Shown here in pieces: positions 1 through 7,995 of a DNA stretch of 64,000 nt. Every line of letters begins with the position of its first letter. Positions within the stretch are counted from its first letter, which is position 1. This stretch comes from an uncultured Clostridia bacterium. GTDB taxonomy: Bacteria; Bacillota; Clostridia; Lachnospirales; CAG-274. Under the pieces are notes generated by a model. That model did not search any database. It worked only from the letters and a program-made list of their open reading frames with translations, and was not told the origin of the DNA. The DNA is taken from positions 1-64,000 of the forward strand of contig CATLIG010000003.1 in assembly GCA_949948985.1 (NCBI GenBank), read 5' to 3'. The translations under genes were made by a program, and so were the position numbers.

Positions 1-75
1 TCACCTAATGAATATTACTTGTATATAACTACGGGAGTATATCCTTTGAGTGAAGTTATAAATGAGTCGAAATAA
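1..75 (+). CDS. 3' end of an unidentified gene (partial)
   Basis: An open frame enters from the left edge and ends at a TAA at 73-75, giving 24 residues ending in LSEVINESK. It is too short to identify. The next 600 bases are non-coding, which fits a gene end here, but the frame could also be chance. Confidence 0.4.
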   Translation, partial: SPNEYYLYITTGVYPLSEVINESK

Positions 76-683
76 TGTTCCCTATATCTAAATTTTAAAA
101 ATGTCCTTGACAAAGGGTACAGTTTATATACCCTGAACTTGTTCAATTTTAGTTGATTGACTATAAAGAAAAAAATATTTAATCAGACCTCTTTCCAAAT
201 TGCCGTGCAAATTCTGAAATATAGTTGCTAAAAAGCAACTAATGGTAATATGCAACAGTGGTATAACTCATACTATATCACAGCAAGGTGAAAATTTCAA
301 GTATAAATATTTTATTTACAGCAGTTCACTATAAAAGAATTTATTATTAAAATTTTGGTGTATTTATATGGGAATATTGACTTATCATCTGAATTTAAGT
401 ATAATTTACAGTAAAAGAGTAAAGTGGTTAATGTAAATATTTATAAAATATTATTTAAGTTTGATGAATTATTTTGTTGTTCTGCTGTAATTTGATTTTT
501 AAAAAATCGACAGTTCTTTTCTTTAAAGAAAAGAACAAGGCGGGGAAAGCGCTTTCCCCGCCAATATTTCATAACTTTAATATGAAAAAACAAGATTGTT
601 GCACCCGCCGCACGTCGATTGACAACACCGTTCAATATTAATATCATTAAAGGAAACGCAAAATATTAAGGAGTGAAACATAT
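76..683. other. Non-coding gap with palindromes and a repeat remnant
   Basis: No convincing gene. The gap holds a degenerate end of repeat family 1 (about 135-165, ending AGTTGATTGACTATA), an AT-rich stretch, two adjacent perfect 24-bp palindromes (513-536 and 539-562) and the leader of the luxE-like gene, whose ribosome site AAGGAG lies near 669-674. Confidence 0.5.
513..562. terminator. Twin perfect palindromes
   Basis: Two perfect 24-bp palindromes lie two bases apart. The first is AT-rich, with arms GTTCTTTTCTTT. The second is GC-rich, with arms GGCGGGGAAAGC. As RNA they would form strong hairpins. No T-run follows on the plus strand, so a terminator role is uncertain; a protein-binding or RNA-processing site is possible. 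Confidence 0.4.
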
Positions 684-1754
684 ATGGACAGGTTATGGGA
701 AAGTTCACCCTTTTCAATGAATAAGCAGGAAAAAAGTGAATTTTATTCTGAAAAACTAGCTGAATTGACCCAAAAACACAGTCAAGGCTGTATTTTATAC
801 AAAAGATTTTTGGAAAATTTAAAATTTTCTTTAAACAAAGTATACGCCCCTGAAGAATATCCTTTTATTCCTGTAAGATTGTTTAAAGATTATGAATTGC
901 TAAGCGTTGACAAAAGTGAAATAATAAAAACAATGACATCATCGGGAACAACAGGTCAGCAGGTTTCTAAAATTTTTCTTGACAGAAAAACTTCCGCTAA
1001 TCAGACAAAAGCTCTTATAAAAATAACTTCTGAGTTTTTAGGAAAATCAAGACTTCCTATGCTTATTATCGACAGTAAAAAAACTGTTTCCGACAGGCGG
1101 CTTTTTTCAGCCAGAGGCGCGGGTATCCTTGGATTTTCAATGCTGGGACACAACTTAACCTATGCCCTTGATGAAAATATGGAACTTAATACTGAAACTG
1201 TAGGAAATTTCCTTGACAAGCATAAAGGTGAAAAAATTTTCTTATTTGGATTCACATATATGATATGGGCTCATTTTTATAAAAAGCTTGCCTGTTTAAA
1301 CGAAAAATTTGACTTGTCAAATGGTATTTTACTTCACGGCGGCGGTTTTAAAAAATTACAGGACGAGGCTGTGGACAATGAAACTTATAAATCAGAGCTT
1401 AAACGTGTATGCGGAATTGAAAAAGTATATAATTATTACGGTATGGTGGAACAAACAGGTTCTATATTTATGGAATGCGAACACGGAAGGCTTCACGCAT
1501 CGAATTTTTCCGATATTTTTATAAGAAACCCTAAAGATTTTTCTATCTGCGAAAAAGGTGAAAAAGGACTTATACAGCTTGTTTCGGTTTTGCCTGAAAG
1601 CTATCCTGGAACAAGCATACTTACCGAGGATATAGGCGAAATAACAGGGTGGGACGACTGCCCCTGCGGAAGATACGGAAAAACGTTTAAAATATACGGC
1701 AGAATAAAAAAAGCGGAGGCAAGGGGGTGCAGCGATACTTATGAGCGTAAATAA
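684..1754 (+). CDS. LuxE-like acyl-protein synthetase
   Basis: A 356-residue protein of the LuxE family (acyl-protein synthetase, ANL superfamily). LuxE activates a fatty acid as acyl-AMP and transfers it to a cysteine before reduction by LuxC. The adenylate loop TSSGTTG is near residues 84-90, and a Cys-rich CPCG lies near the C-terminus. The ATG follows AAGGAG by a normal spacing. It overlaps the luxC-like gene by 14 bases, so the two are translationally coupled, as expected for an acyl-reductase complex. No luciferase genes (luxAB) are present, so light production is not implied. The true substrate is unknown; the downstream acyl carrier protein suggests a carrier-bound acyl group. Confidence 0.85.
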   Translation: MDRLWESSPFSMNKQEKSEFYSEKLAELTQKHSQGCILYKRFLENLKFSLNKVYAPEEYPFIPVRLFKDYELLSVDKSEIIKTMTSSGTTGQQVSKIFLDRKTSANQTKALIKITSEFLGKSRLPMLIIDSKKTVSDRRLFSARGAGILGFSMLGHNLTYALDENMELNTETVGNFLDKHKGEKIFLFGFTYMIWAHFYKKLACLNEKFDLSNGILLHGGGFKKLQDEAVDNETYKSELKRVCGIEKVYNYYGMVEQTGSIFMECEHGRLHASNFSDIFIRNPKDFSICEKGEKGLIQLVSVLPESYPGTSILTEDIGEITGWDDCPCGRYGKTFKIYGRIKKAEARGCSDTYERK

Positions 1755-2928
1755 AGTAGAAATTATACTGGGTTTAGATGAACCAAAAGCTTATATTTCG
1801 GAAGTATACAGCGATGAGGTATGCCGTTTTTCTGACGATTTATCAAAATGGCTGAGAAAAAACAAAGACGCCTGTGCTTTTCCTGACATTATGGCTGTAG
1901 CTTTTTGGCTTAGAAAAGGAAATATTGAAAAAATGAAAAAAGAGTTTTACGACGGTAAAATACATATGGGCAGAGGTCTTATATTTCATATTACTCCGTC
2001 CAATGTTCCTGTAAATTTTATTTTTTCTTATTTTTTCGGTCTTTTGTCGGGTAATTCAAATATTGTACGTATTCCGTCAAAAAAATTTCCTCAGACTGAT
2101 ATTTTATGTAAAGCTGTTAAAGAGGTTTTACAAAATGATGATTATACAAATATAAGAGATAATACGATGTTTATCACCTATGAAAGAGATAAGGAAATAA
2201 ATGATTATTATTCACATATATGCGACGGAAGAATTATATGGGGCGGAGATGGTACAATAAACACAATTCGTAAATCTGAAATAAAGCCGAAAGCCGTAGA
2301 GGTTGTATTCGCTGACAGGTATTCTTTTGGCGTGATACAAAGCGAAAAAATATTATCTATGACAGAAAAAGAAATATTAAATCTTGCCCGTGGATTTTAT
2401 AATGATACTTACATTATGGACCAAAATGCCTGCTCTACGCCTCATTGTATTTTCTGGCTTGGAAACAAGGCAAAAGAAGCGTCTGAAATTTTTTGGAACG
2501 TCGTAAAGAAAGAAGAGGAAAAATATACTTTTGAGGCTATAAAAGCCGTTGATAAATATACGGATTTATGCCATACCGCTATGGAACGGACAGATATAGA
2601 GGAAATAAAAATATATGGAAATTTTCTTTATGTTGTGCGCCTTTTCGGAGTTCCTGACGATATGGAGGCTTTACGGGGAAAATACGGAATGTTTTTTGAG
2701 TGCGGTATAAAATCTTTAAACGATATTTCAAATTCAATTACAGAAAAAAGCCAGACGATGATTTATTATGGAATTGATGAAAATATATTAAGGGATTTTA
2801 TAACAAAAAGTTGTTTAAAGGGTATTGACAGAATTGTGCCTTTCGGAAACGCTTTGGATATTGGTGTGTTATGGGACGGATATGATATTATACGCTCATT
2901 GTCAAGAGTTGTTGACATACGGAAGTAA
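1741..2928 (+). CDS. LuxC-like acyl-CoA/acyl-ACP reductase
   Basis: A 395-residue protein of the LuxC family (aldehyde-dehydrogenase fold). It would use NADPH to reduce an activated acyl group to an aldehyde. The probable catalytic cysteine is C231 in the motif DQNACSTPH, which matches the nucleophile context in LuxC. The ATG at 1741 lies inside the end of the luxE-like gene, with a G-rich ribosome site near 1723-1728. Family LuxC proteins are longer (about 480 residues), so this is a compact version; the N-terminus looks shortened but the catalytic core is intact. A 77-bp palindromic repeat follows it. Confidence 0.85.
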   Translation: MSVNKVEIILGLDEPKAYISEVYSDEVCRFSDDLSKWLRKNKDACAFPDIMAVAFWLRKGNIEKMKKEFYDGKIHMGRGLIFHITPSNVPVNFIFSYFFGLLSGNSNIVRIPSKKFPQTDILCKAVKEVLQNDDYTNIRDNTMFITYERDKEINDYYSHICDGRIIWGGDGTINTIRKSEIKPKAVEVVFADRYSFGVIQSEKILSMTEKEILNLARGFYNDTYIMDQNACSTPHCIFWLGNKAKEASEIFWNVVKKEEEKYTFEAIKAVDKYTDLCHTAMERTDIEEIKIYGNFLYVVRLFGVPDDMEALRGKYGMFFECGIKSLNDISNSITEKSQTMIYYGIDENILRDFITKSCLKGIDRIVPFGNALDIGVLWDGYDIIRSLSRVVDIRK

Positions 2929-2974
2929 TTATTTTATTGTTTCACACTGGAAATTTCGCGAATTTCTGTAGTTT

Positions 2975-3051
2975 TATAGTCAATCAACTTGAAAATGAGC
3001 AAAATAATTTTCCTCCATCAAACTTGTTTATTTTTAAGTTGATTGACTATA
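2975..3051. repeat. Family 1 palindromic repeat, short form
   Basis: A 77-bp element bounded by TATAGTCAATCAACTT and its inverse, lacking the central part of full-length copies. It lies between the luxC-like gene and the acyl ligase gene. Confidence 0.8.
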
Positions 3052-3090
3052 AATGTATCTTTTAATATTTACGCGAGGAGGTTATAAAAG

Positions 3091-4509
3091 ATGAGTTTTT
3101 ACCATGACTTGGACCGATATAAAGATTATACGGCGGTTGTTGATGAAACGGGAATTTCACTTACATACGGGGATATGAAAAAATTCGCTGAAAGTGTAGG
3201 TAAGATTGTACCAAAAAGAAGTCTTGTCTTTCTTTACTGTGAAAACAGAGCGGGAAGCGTACTGAGTTATATTTCCTGTTTGTACAACTCGGTGGTTGTT
3301 CTGCTTTTAAGCGATTCTATAGAGGACGGGTTAAACAAAGAACTTTTAAATATTTATACTCCTTCATATTTATTTGTTCCAAAGGAAAGTAAAATAGAAT
3401 TTGAGGGATATTTAACGATTTATGAGGAATATAGATACTGTCTGATGAAATCGGAAAAAAAATATGACATACCTTTATACAATGACCTTGCCTTGCTTTT
3501 AACAACATCGGGGAGTACGGGAAGTCCAAAGCTTGTAAGACAAAGTTATGAGAATATACAATCAAACGCTTTAGCTATAGCGGAATATTTAGAACTTGAC
3601 AAAACCGAAAGGGCAATTACATCTCTTCCTATGAATTATACTTACGGTCTTTCAATTATAAACAGTCATTTTGAAGCCGGAGCGGCGGTGTATATGACTA
3701 CAAAAGGTATTTTACAGAAAGAGTTCTGGGAATTTTTCAAGGACAATAATATTACTTCTTTCGGAGGAGTGCCTTATACTTATGAGATGCTTAAAAGACT
3801 GAGATTTTTTAATATGGATTTGCCTTCGCTTAAAACAATGACGCAGGCAGGAGGAAAGCTTTCTCCGGAGCTCCACAGACAGTTTGCCGAATATGCTTTG
3901 GAAAAAGGAAAAAGATTTATAGTTATGTATGGTCAGACAGAGGCGACTGCCAGAATGTCATATCTTCCTTATGAAAAATCTCTTGAAAAATACGGAAGTA
4001 TGGGAATTGCTATTCCCGGAGGAAGATTTGAGCTTATTGACGCGGATAACAATGTGATAAATTCTACCGATATAGTCGGGGAGCTTGTTTATTATGGTAA
4101 AAATGTGACCTTGGGATACGCTGAAAACAGAGGGGATTTAATAAAGGGCGATGAACGGTCAGGAAGGCTTGTCACCGGAGATATAGCAAAAATGGATTCA
4201 GACGGATACTATTATATTGTGGGAAGAAAAAAAAGATTTCTTAAAATATTTGGAAACAGGGTTAATTTAGATGAATGTGAAAGACTTATAAAGAAAGAAT
4301 TTACAAATATGGAATGTGCCTGCGGCGGTAAAGACGACAAGCTATATATTTATATAACAGACGATAATGAAAAAGACAGTATAATAAAATTTATTTCAAA
4401 CAAAACAGGTATTCACCCAAGCGCTTTCAGAATTATAAAAATTGACCAAATCTCAAAAAATGATTCAGGTAAAATTTTATATAATGAACTTTCGGGTCAA
4501 GCAACTTGA
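3091..4509 (+). CDS. AMP-forming acyl ligase (ANL superfamily)
   Basis: A 472-residue adenylate-forming enzyme that probably activates a carboxylic acid and loads it on CoA or on the nearby acyl carrier protein. Visible motifs: the phosphate loop TTSGSTGSPK near residues 137-146, YGQTEAT in the middle, TGD plus the GRKKRFLKIFGNRVNLDE hinge, and the late catalytic lysine K461 in NDSGKI. All key residues are present. The start is set by GAGGAGG just upstream. The protein is slightly short compared with acyl-CoA synthetases (about 500-550), nearer to ligases of carrier-protein pathways. The 3' end touches a degenerate family 1 repeat. The substrate cannot be read from the sequence. Confidence 0.85.
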   Translation: MSFYHDLDRYKDYTAVVDETGISLTYGDMKKFAESVGKIVPKRSLVFLYCENRAGSVLSYISCLYNSVVVLLLSDSIEDGLNKELLNIYTPSYLFVPKESKIEFEGYLTIYEEYRYCLMKSEKKYDIPLYNDLALLLTTSGSTGSPKLVRQSYENIQSNALAIAEYLELDKTERAITSLPMNYTYGLSIINSHFEAGAAVYMTTKGILQKEFWEFFKDNNITSFGGVPYTYEMLKRLRFFNMDLPSLKTMTQAGGKLSPELHRQFAEYALEKGKRFIVMYGQTEATARMSYLPYEKSLEKYGSMGIAIPGGRFELIDADNNVINSTDIVGELVYYGKNVTLGYAENRGDLIKGDERSGRLVTGDIAKMDSDGYYYIVGRKKRFLKIFGNRVNLDECERLIKKEFTNMECACGGKDDKLYIYITDDNEKDSIIKFISNKTGIHPSAFRIIKIDQISKNDSGKILYNELSGQAT

Positions 4510-4579
4510 AAATGAGTAAAAGGAGGCATAATAAAATTTATTTCCGCTGAACTTGTTTATTTTTAAATTGTTTGACTAC
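4502..4579. repeat. Family 1 palindromic repeat, degenerate short form
   Basis: The left end CAACTTGAAAATGAG and right end TTTTTAAATTGTTTGACTA are recognisable but diverged. The element starts inside the last codons of the acyl ligase gene and includes its stop, so the insertion may have supplied the gene's 3' end. Confidence 0.6.
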
Positions 4580-4610
4580 AAAGTATTTTTTATGATTAGG
4601 AGGAAAGAAA

Positions 4611-5357
4611 ATGCTTCTTAAAGGCAAAACTGCTATTGTTACAGGCTCTAACAGAGGAATTGGAAAAGCTATACTTATAAAATTCGCTCAAAACGGCGCT
4701 GATATATTTGCTCATGCCAGAAAAAAAACCGATGATTTTGAAAACGAATGCGGAAGTATTTCCGAAAAGTACGGCGTCAAGGTTATACCCTTTTATTTTG
4801 AGGCGTCTGACAGTGAGGAAATAAAAGAAGCCGCTAAAAGTATATCCAAAATAAAAAAAGACATAGATATTCTTGTAAATAATATTGGAACTGTCAATTC
4901 TATAAGATTATTTCAAATGACAAAAATGCAGGAAATAAAAGACGAGTTTGAAATAAATTTTTTCGCTCAGATAGAATTTACTCAATATATTTCCAGATTT
5001 ATGATAAGAAATAAAAAAGGCAGTATCGTAAACATTTCTTCAGTAGCGGGGATTGACGGAAATACGGGAGTACTTCCATATGTATCAAGCAAAGCGGCTA
5101 TGATAGGAGCGACAAAAAGACTTGCTATAGAACTTGGAAGCTCAAATATAAGAGTTAATTCTGTAGCTCCGGGACTTACGGACACGGATATGGGAAATCA
5201 GATGAAAGAAGAACTTGAAAAAGAGGTTTATGACCGCCTTATATTTAAAAGAAAAGCAAGACCTGAGGAAATAGCAGACGCTGTTTTGTTTTTAGCCTCT
5301 GATATGTCAGCTTTTATTACAGGACAGGTATTAAGGGTAGACGGCGGAATGTCATAA
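4611..5357 (+). CDS. SDR-family oxidoreductase (FabG-like)
   Basis: A 248-residue classical short-chain dehydrogenase. It has the cofactor loop TGSNRGIG (residues 11-18), the NNIG motif, a serine in the VNISSVAG strand, and the catalytic Y157 and K161. The C-terminal VLRVDGGMS is typical of 3-oxoacyl-ACP reductase relatives. It most likely reduces a ketone with NAD(P)H. In this cluster the ketone could come from the transketolase-type step or from an acyl-ACP. AGGAGG precedes the ATG. A full-length family 1 repeat separates it from the transketolase gene. Confidence 0.85.
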   Translation: MLLKGKTAIVTGSNRGIGKAILIKFAQNGADIFAHARKKTDDFENECGSISEKYGVKVIPFYFEASDSEEIKEAAKSISKIKKDIDILVNNIGTVNSIRLFQMTKMQEIKDEFEINFFAQIEFTQYISRFMIRNKKGSIVNISSVAGIDGNTGVLPYVSSKAAMIGATKRLAIELGSSNIRVNSVAPGLTDTDMGNQMKEELEKEVYDRLIFKRKARPEEIADAVLFLASDMSAFITGQVLRVDGGMS

Positions 5358-5382
5358 TTAATAGATTTTTCTGCAAACTATG

Positions 5383-5546
5383 TATAGTCAATCAACTTAA
5401 AAATAAGTAAGTTCGGCGACTAAAAATCCTTTTTGCCGTATTGCCGTCGGTCGGCATAGGCAGTCGGCTATGCTCTCCCTCCGACGCCTTGCAAAAATAA
5501 TTTTTAGATAGCCTCCTTTTTCTCATTTTCAAGTTGATTGACTATA
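5383..5546. repeat. Family 1 palindromic repeat, full length
   Basis: A 164-bp element from TATAGTCAATCAACTT to its inverse. The centre holds CGGCATAGGCAGTCGGCTATG, itself an imperfect inverted repeat. It has no coding capacity and looks like a miniature inverted-repeat (MITE-type) element. Confidence 0.85.
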
Positions 5547-5680
5547 ATTACAGCAATTCTATAAAAAGAGTAAAACGTTTTTTCTGCCTTGCCGGAATTG
5601 CTGTAAGGTCTGGAAAGAGGTTTGCTCAACAGTTTTTTTGGATACTTTTTAAAGTTTAAAGAGAGGAGAAAGCGTTTATT

Positions 5681-7651
5681 ATGAAAAAATCAGTCAATGT
5701 ACCTTTTGAACAGCCGGACAAAGGGGCGGGCGGGGACTGTAATATTAATCATATATTACAGTCATGCGGGACTCTTGCCGGCAATATACGTGAGGACGCT
5801 CTTTTAATGGCATTTTGTGCGGGAGCCGGAGCGGCTCACTTAGGAGGAGGTCTGTCGCATATTGACATTCTTTCCGTACTGTACGGCACTGTAATGAAAC
5901 ATAATTCCGATAATCCCGAATGGGATGAAAGAGATCGTTTTATTTTAAGCAAGGGTCATGGTGTATTAGGATATTACGGGGCTCTTTGTGAAACAGGGTA
6001 TATACCACGAGAGGAATTATTTGGGTTTGAGAAAAGCGGAAGCGATTTGCTAGGACACCCTGTTAAAAATTTAAAAAAGGGTATCGAGGCTACAACGGGA
6101 AGTCTTGGACAAGGATTATCTCTTGGTATAGGAATGGCTTTGGGCTTAAAAGAACAGGGAAAAAGCTCAAAGGTATATGTTCTTCTTGGTGACGGAGAGT
6201 GCAATGAGGGTTCTGTATGGGAGGCTTTTATGTCGGCTTCTCAATATAAAATGGACAACATAACAGCGATTATTGACAGAAATCATTTTCAGCTTGGCGG
6301 GGATACGAAAGACGTTATGGACGTAGGCAATATTTCTGATAAAATACGGGCTTTTGGCTGGGAAGTAAGAGAGGTTGACGGACATAATATAAAAGAGGTA
6401 TACGAGGCTTTTAAAAAACCGCGTGAGGAAGATAAACCTTTAGCTATAGTGGCTGATACCGTTAAAGGGTACGGGTTTTCTTTCTGTGAGGGGAACAATG
6501 CTTATCATCATGCTGTTGTTACAAAAGATTTGTATGAAACAGGTATGAGAGAGCTTGGAAAAGAATGTGACCCTGACTCTATAAGAAAAAAGGCTGAGGA
6601 ATGGAAAGAAAATCATTCCGCATATTTAAAAAAATACAAGTCCCATATTAAAAAAAGCCAAATCGAAAACAAAATAACTGTTACAAAACAGCTTGCGAGA
6701 AGATGGTCAATGGTTGGGCAAAGGGCGGCTTTCGGGCTTGCAGTTATGGAGATTGCGCCCGATAATCCAAAGCTTAAAGTTCTTACGGCTGATGTGTCAA
6801 GCTCAGCGGGACTTGAAAGATTAAAAAAAACATATCCTGACAAATTTCTTGACGCAGGTATAGCGGAGCAAAATATGATGGGAATAGCGTCGGGATACAG
6901 TCAGACGGGATATGATGTTATTACGGCGACTTTCGCCCCTTTTCAGAGTATGAGATGTCTTGAGCAGATTCGTGTAAATATGGGGTATATGGGCAGTAAA
7001 GTTATTATGGTGGGGCTTGCGGGAGGTCTTGTACTTGGAACACTTGGAAATACTCACTGCTGTTTTGAGGATATAGGTGTTTTAAGGTCAATCCCTAATA
7101 TCGCTGTAATTTCCCCCGCTGACTCCTGTGAGGTCGGAAAAGCTTTAGAGGCGGCTCTTAAAACAGATATGTCCGTATATATCAGGCTTTTGGGAGGCAG
7201 TGGCTGTCCTGTTATTTATACAGAGGATTACAATTTTGAAATCGGAAAAGCTGTGATTATAAAAGGCGATTTAGAAAAAGAAAATAACGATGTTGTTTTA
7301 ATAGCGTCGGGGACAATGGTAAACGAGTCTGTCAAAGCTTTTGAACTTCTGGCGGAGAAAGGCATTTCATCGGTAGTTGTGAATATGCACACCATTAAAC
7401 CTATAGACAAAGATACTATACTTAAAGCTGTCGGCAATTCCAAGGTTATTGTTACTGTTGAGGAGCATAATAAATATGGTGGATTGTCAACAGCGGTTTC
7501 AGAGGTACTTGTTGAAAACGGTGGTTTTTCAAAATTTATTTCTATAGGACTGCCTGATGAATACGGCTGCGGCGGAGATTATAAAGATTTGCTTGAATTA
7601 TATGGATTGACAGGCGGCAGTATAGCTGATAAGGTAATTGAAAATTTATAA
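5681..7651 (+). CDS. Transketolase-family enzyme (N and C halves fused)
   Basis: A 656-residue thiamin diphosphate enzyme with both transketolase halves in one chain. The N-terminal half has the diphosphate-binding GDGECNEGSVWEA near residue 170 and a GHG motif near 93. The C-terminal pyrimidine and transketolase-C parts run from about residue 340 and include AGIAEQNMMGIASG, where the conserved glutamate sits. Transketolases move a two-carbon ketol unit to an aldehyde. Its place between an SDR gene and an acyl carrier protein gene, 18 bases from the latter, suggests a pathway role with the LuxC-derived aldehyde rather than the pentose phosphate cycle; that is inference. AGGAGA precedes the start. 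Confidence 0.85.
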   Translation: MKKSVNVPFEQPDKGAGGDCNINHILQSCGTLAGNIREDALLMAFCAGAGAAHLGGGLSHIDILSVLYGTVMKHNSDNPEWDERDRFILSKGHGVLGYYGALCETGYIPREELFGFEKSGSDLLGHPVKNLKKGIEATTGSLGQGLSLGIGMALGLKEQGKSSKVYVLLGDGECNEGSVWEAFMSASQYKMDNITAIIDRNHFQLGGDTKDVMDVGNISDKIRAFGWEVREVDGHNIKEVYEAFKKPREEDKPLAIVADTVKGYGFSFCEGNNAYHHAVVTKDLYETGMRELGKECDPDSIRKKAEEWKENHSAYLKKYKSHIKKSQIENKITVTKQLARRWSMVGQRAAFGLAVMEIAPDNPKLKVLTADVSSSAGLERLKKTYPDKFLDAGIAEQNMMGIASGYSQTGYDVITATFAPFQSMRCLEQIRVNMGYMGSKVIMVGLAGGLVLGTLGNTHCCFEDIGVLRSIPNIAVISPADSCEVGKALEAALKTDMSVYIRLLGGSGCPVIYTEDYNFEIGKAVIIKGDLEKENNDVVLIASGTMVNESVKAFELLAEKGISSVVVNMHTIKPIDKDTILKAVGNSKVIVTVEEHNKYGGLSTAVSEVLVENGGFSKFISIGLPDEYGCGGDYKDLLELYGLTGGSIADKVIENL

Positions 7652-7668
7652 TTTGGAGGTTTTATTTT

Positions 7669-7908
7669 ATGACAAATTTGGATAAATATAAACAGGCTTT
7701 TATAAACGGTCTTGAAATATCAGAAAGTGAGGTAAACTCACAATTAGAGTATCAAGGAGTTAAAAATTGGGACTCTGTGGGACATATGACTCTTATCGCT
7801 GAATTGGAGGACGCTTTTGATATTATATTTGAGGCGGATGATATTATAAATTTTAGTTCTTATGATAAGGGTATTGAAATTTTAAAGAAATATAATATTG
7901 AGTTCTGA
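7669..7908 (+). CDS. Acyl carrier protein
   Basis: A 79-residue phosphopantetheine-binding protein. S36 in WDSVGHM is the expected attachment serine. The helix after it (LIAELEDAFDI) is the usual partner-recognition helix. It follows the transketolase gene by 17 bases with a good GGAGG site, so it is in the same transcript. It probably carries the acyl substrate of the LuxE/LuxC/ligase set. It differs from fatty-acid AcpP, which has DSLD(S/T)VE, and so looks like a dedicated carrier. Confidence 0.9.
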   Translation: MTNLDKYKQAFINGLEISESEVNSQLEYQGVKNWDSVGHMTLIAELEDAFDIIFEADDIINFSSYDKGIEILKKYNIEF

Positions 7909-7914
7909 TAAAAA

Positions 7915-7992
7915 ACAGACCTGTTCAAAATCAATGTTACTGTGTGACAAAAAATTTGTCACACAGTTTACAAGGTTATTGAACAGGTCTGT
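7915..7992. terminator. Family 2 palindrome acting as a two-way terminator
   Basis: Arms ACAGACCTGTTCAA and TTGAACAGGTCTGT are flanked by A and T runs, and an inner hairpin forms around GTGTGACAAA. It sits between the convergent ACP and PL9 genes and fits a bidirectional intrinsic terminator. It is also a short member of repeat family 2. Confidence 0.75.
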
Positions 7993-7995
7993 TTT

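Noticed and set aside
684-2928. A bioluminescence operon
   Set aside because: Only LuxC and LuxE relatives are present; luxA and luxB are absent and the other partners point to another pathway.
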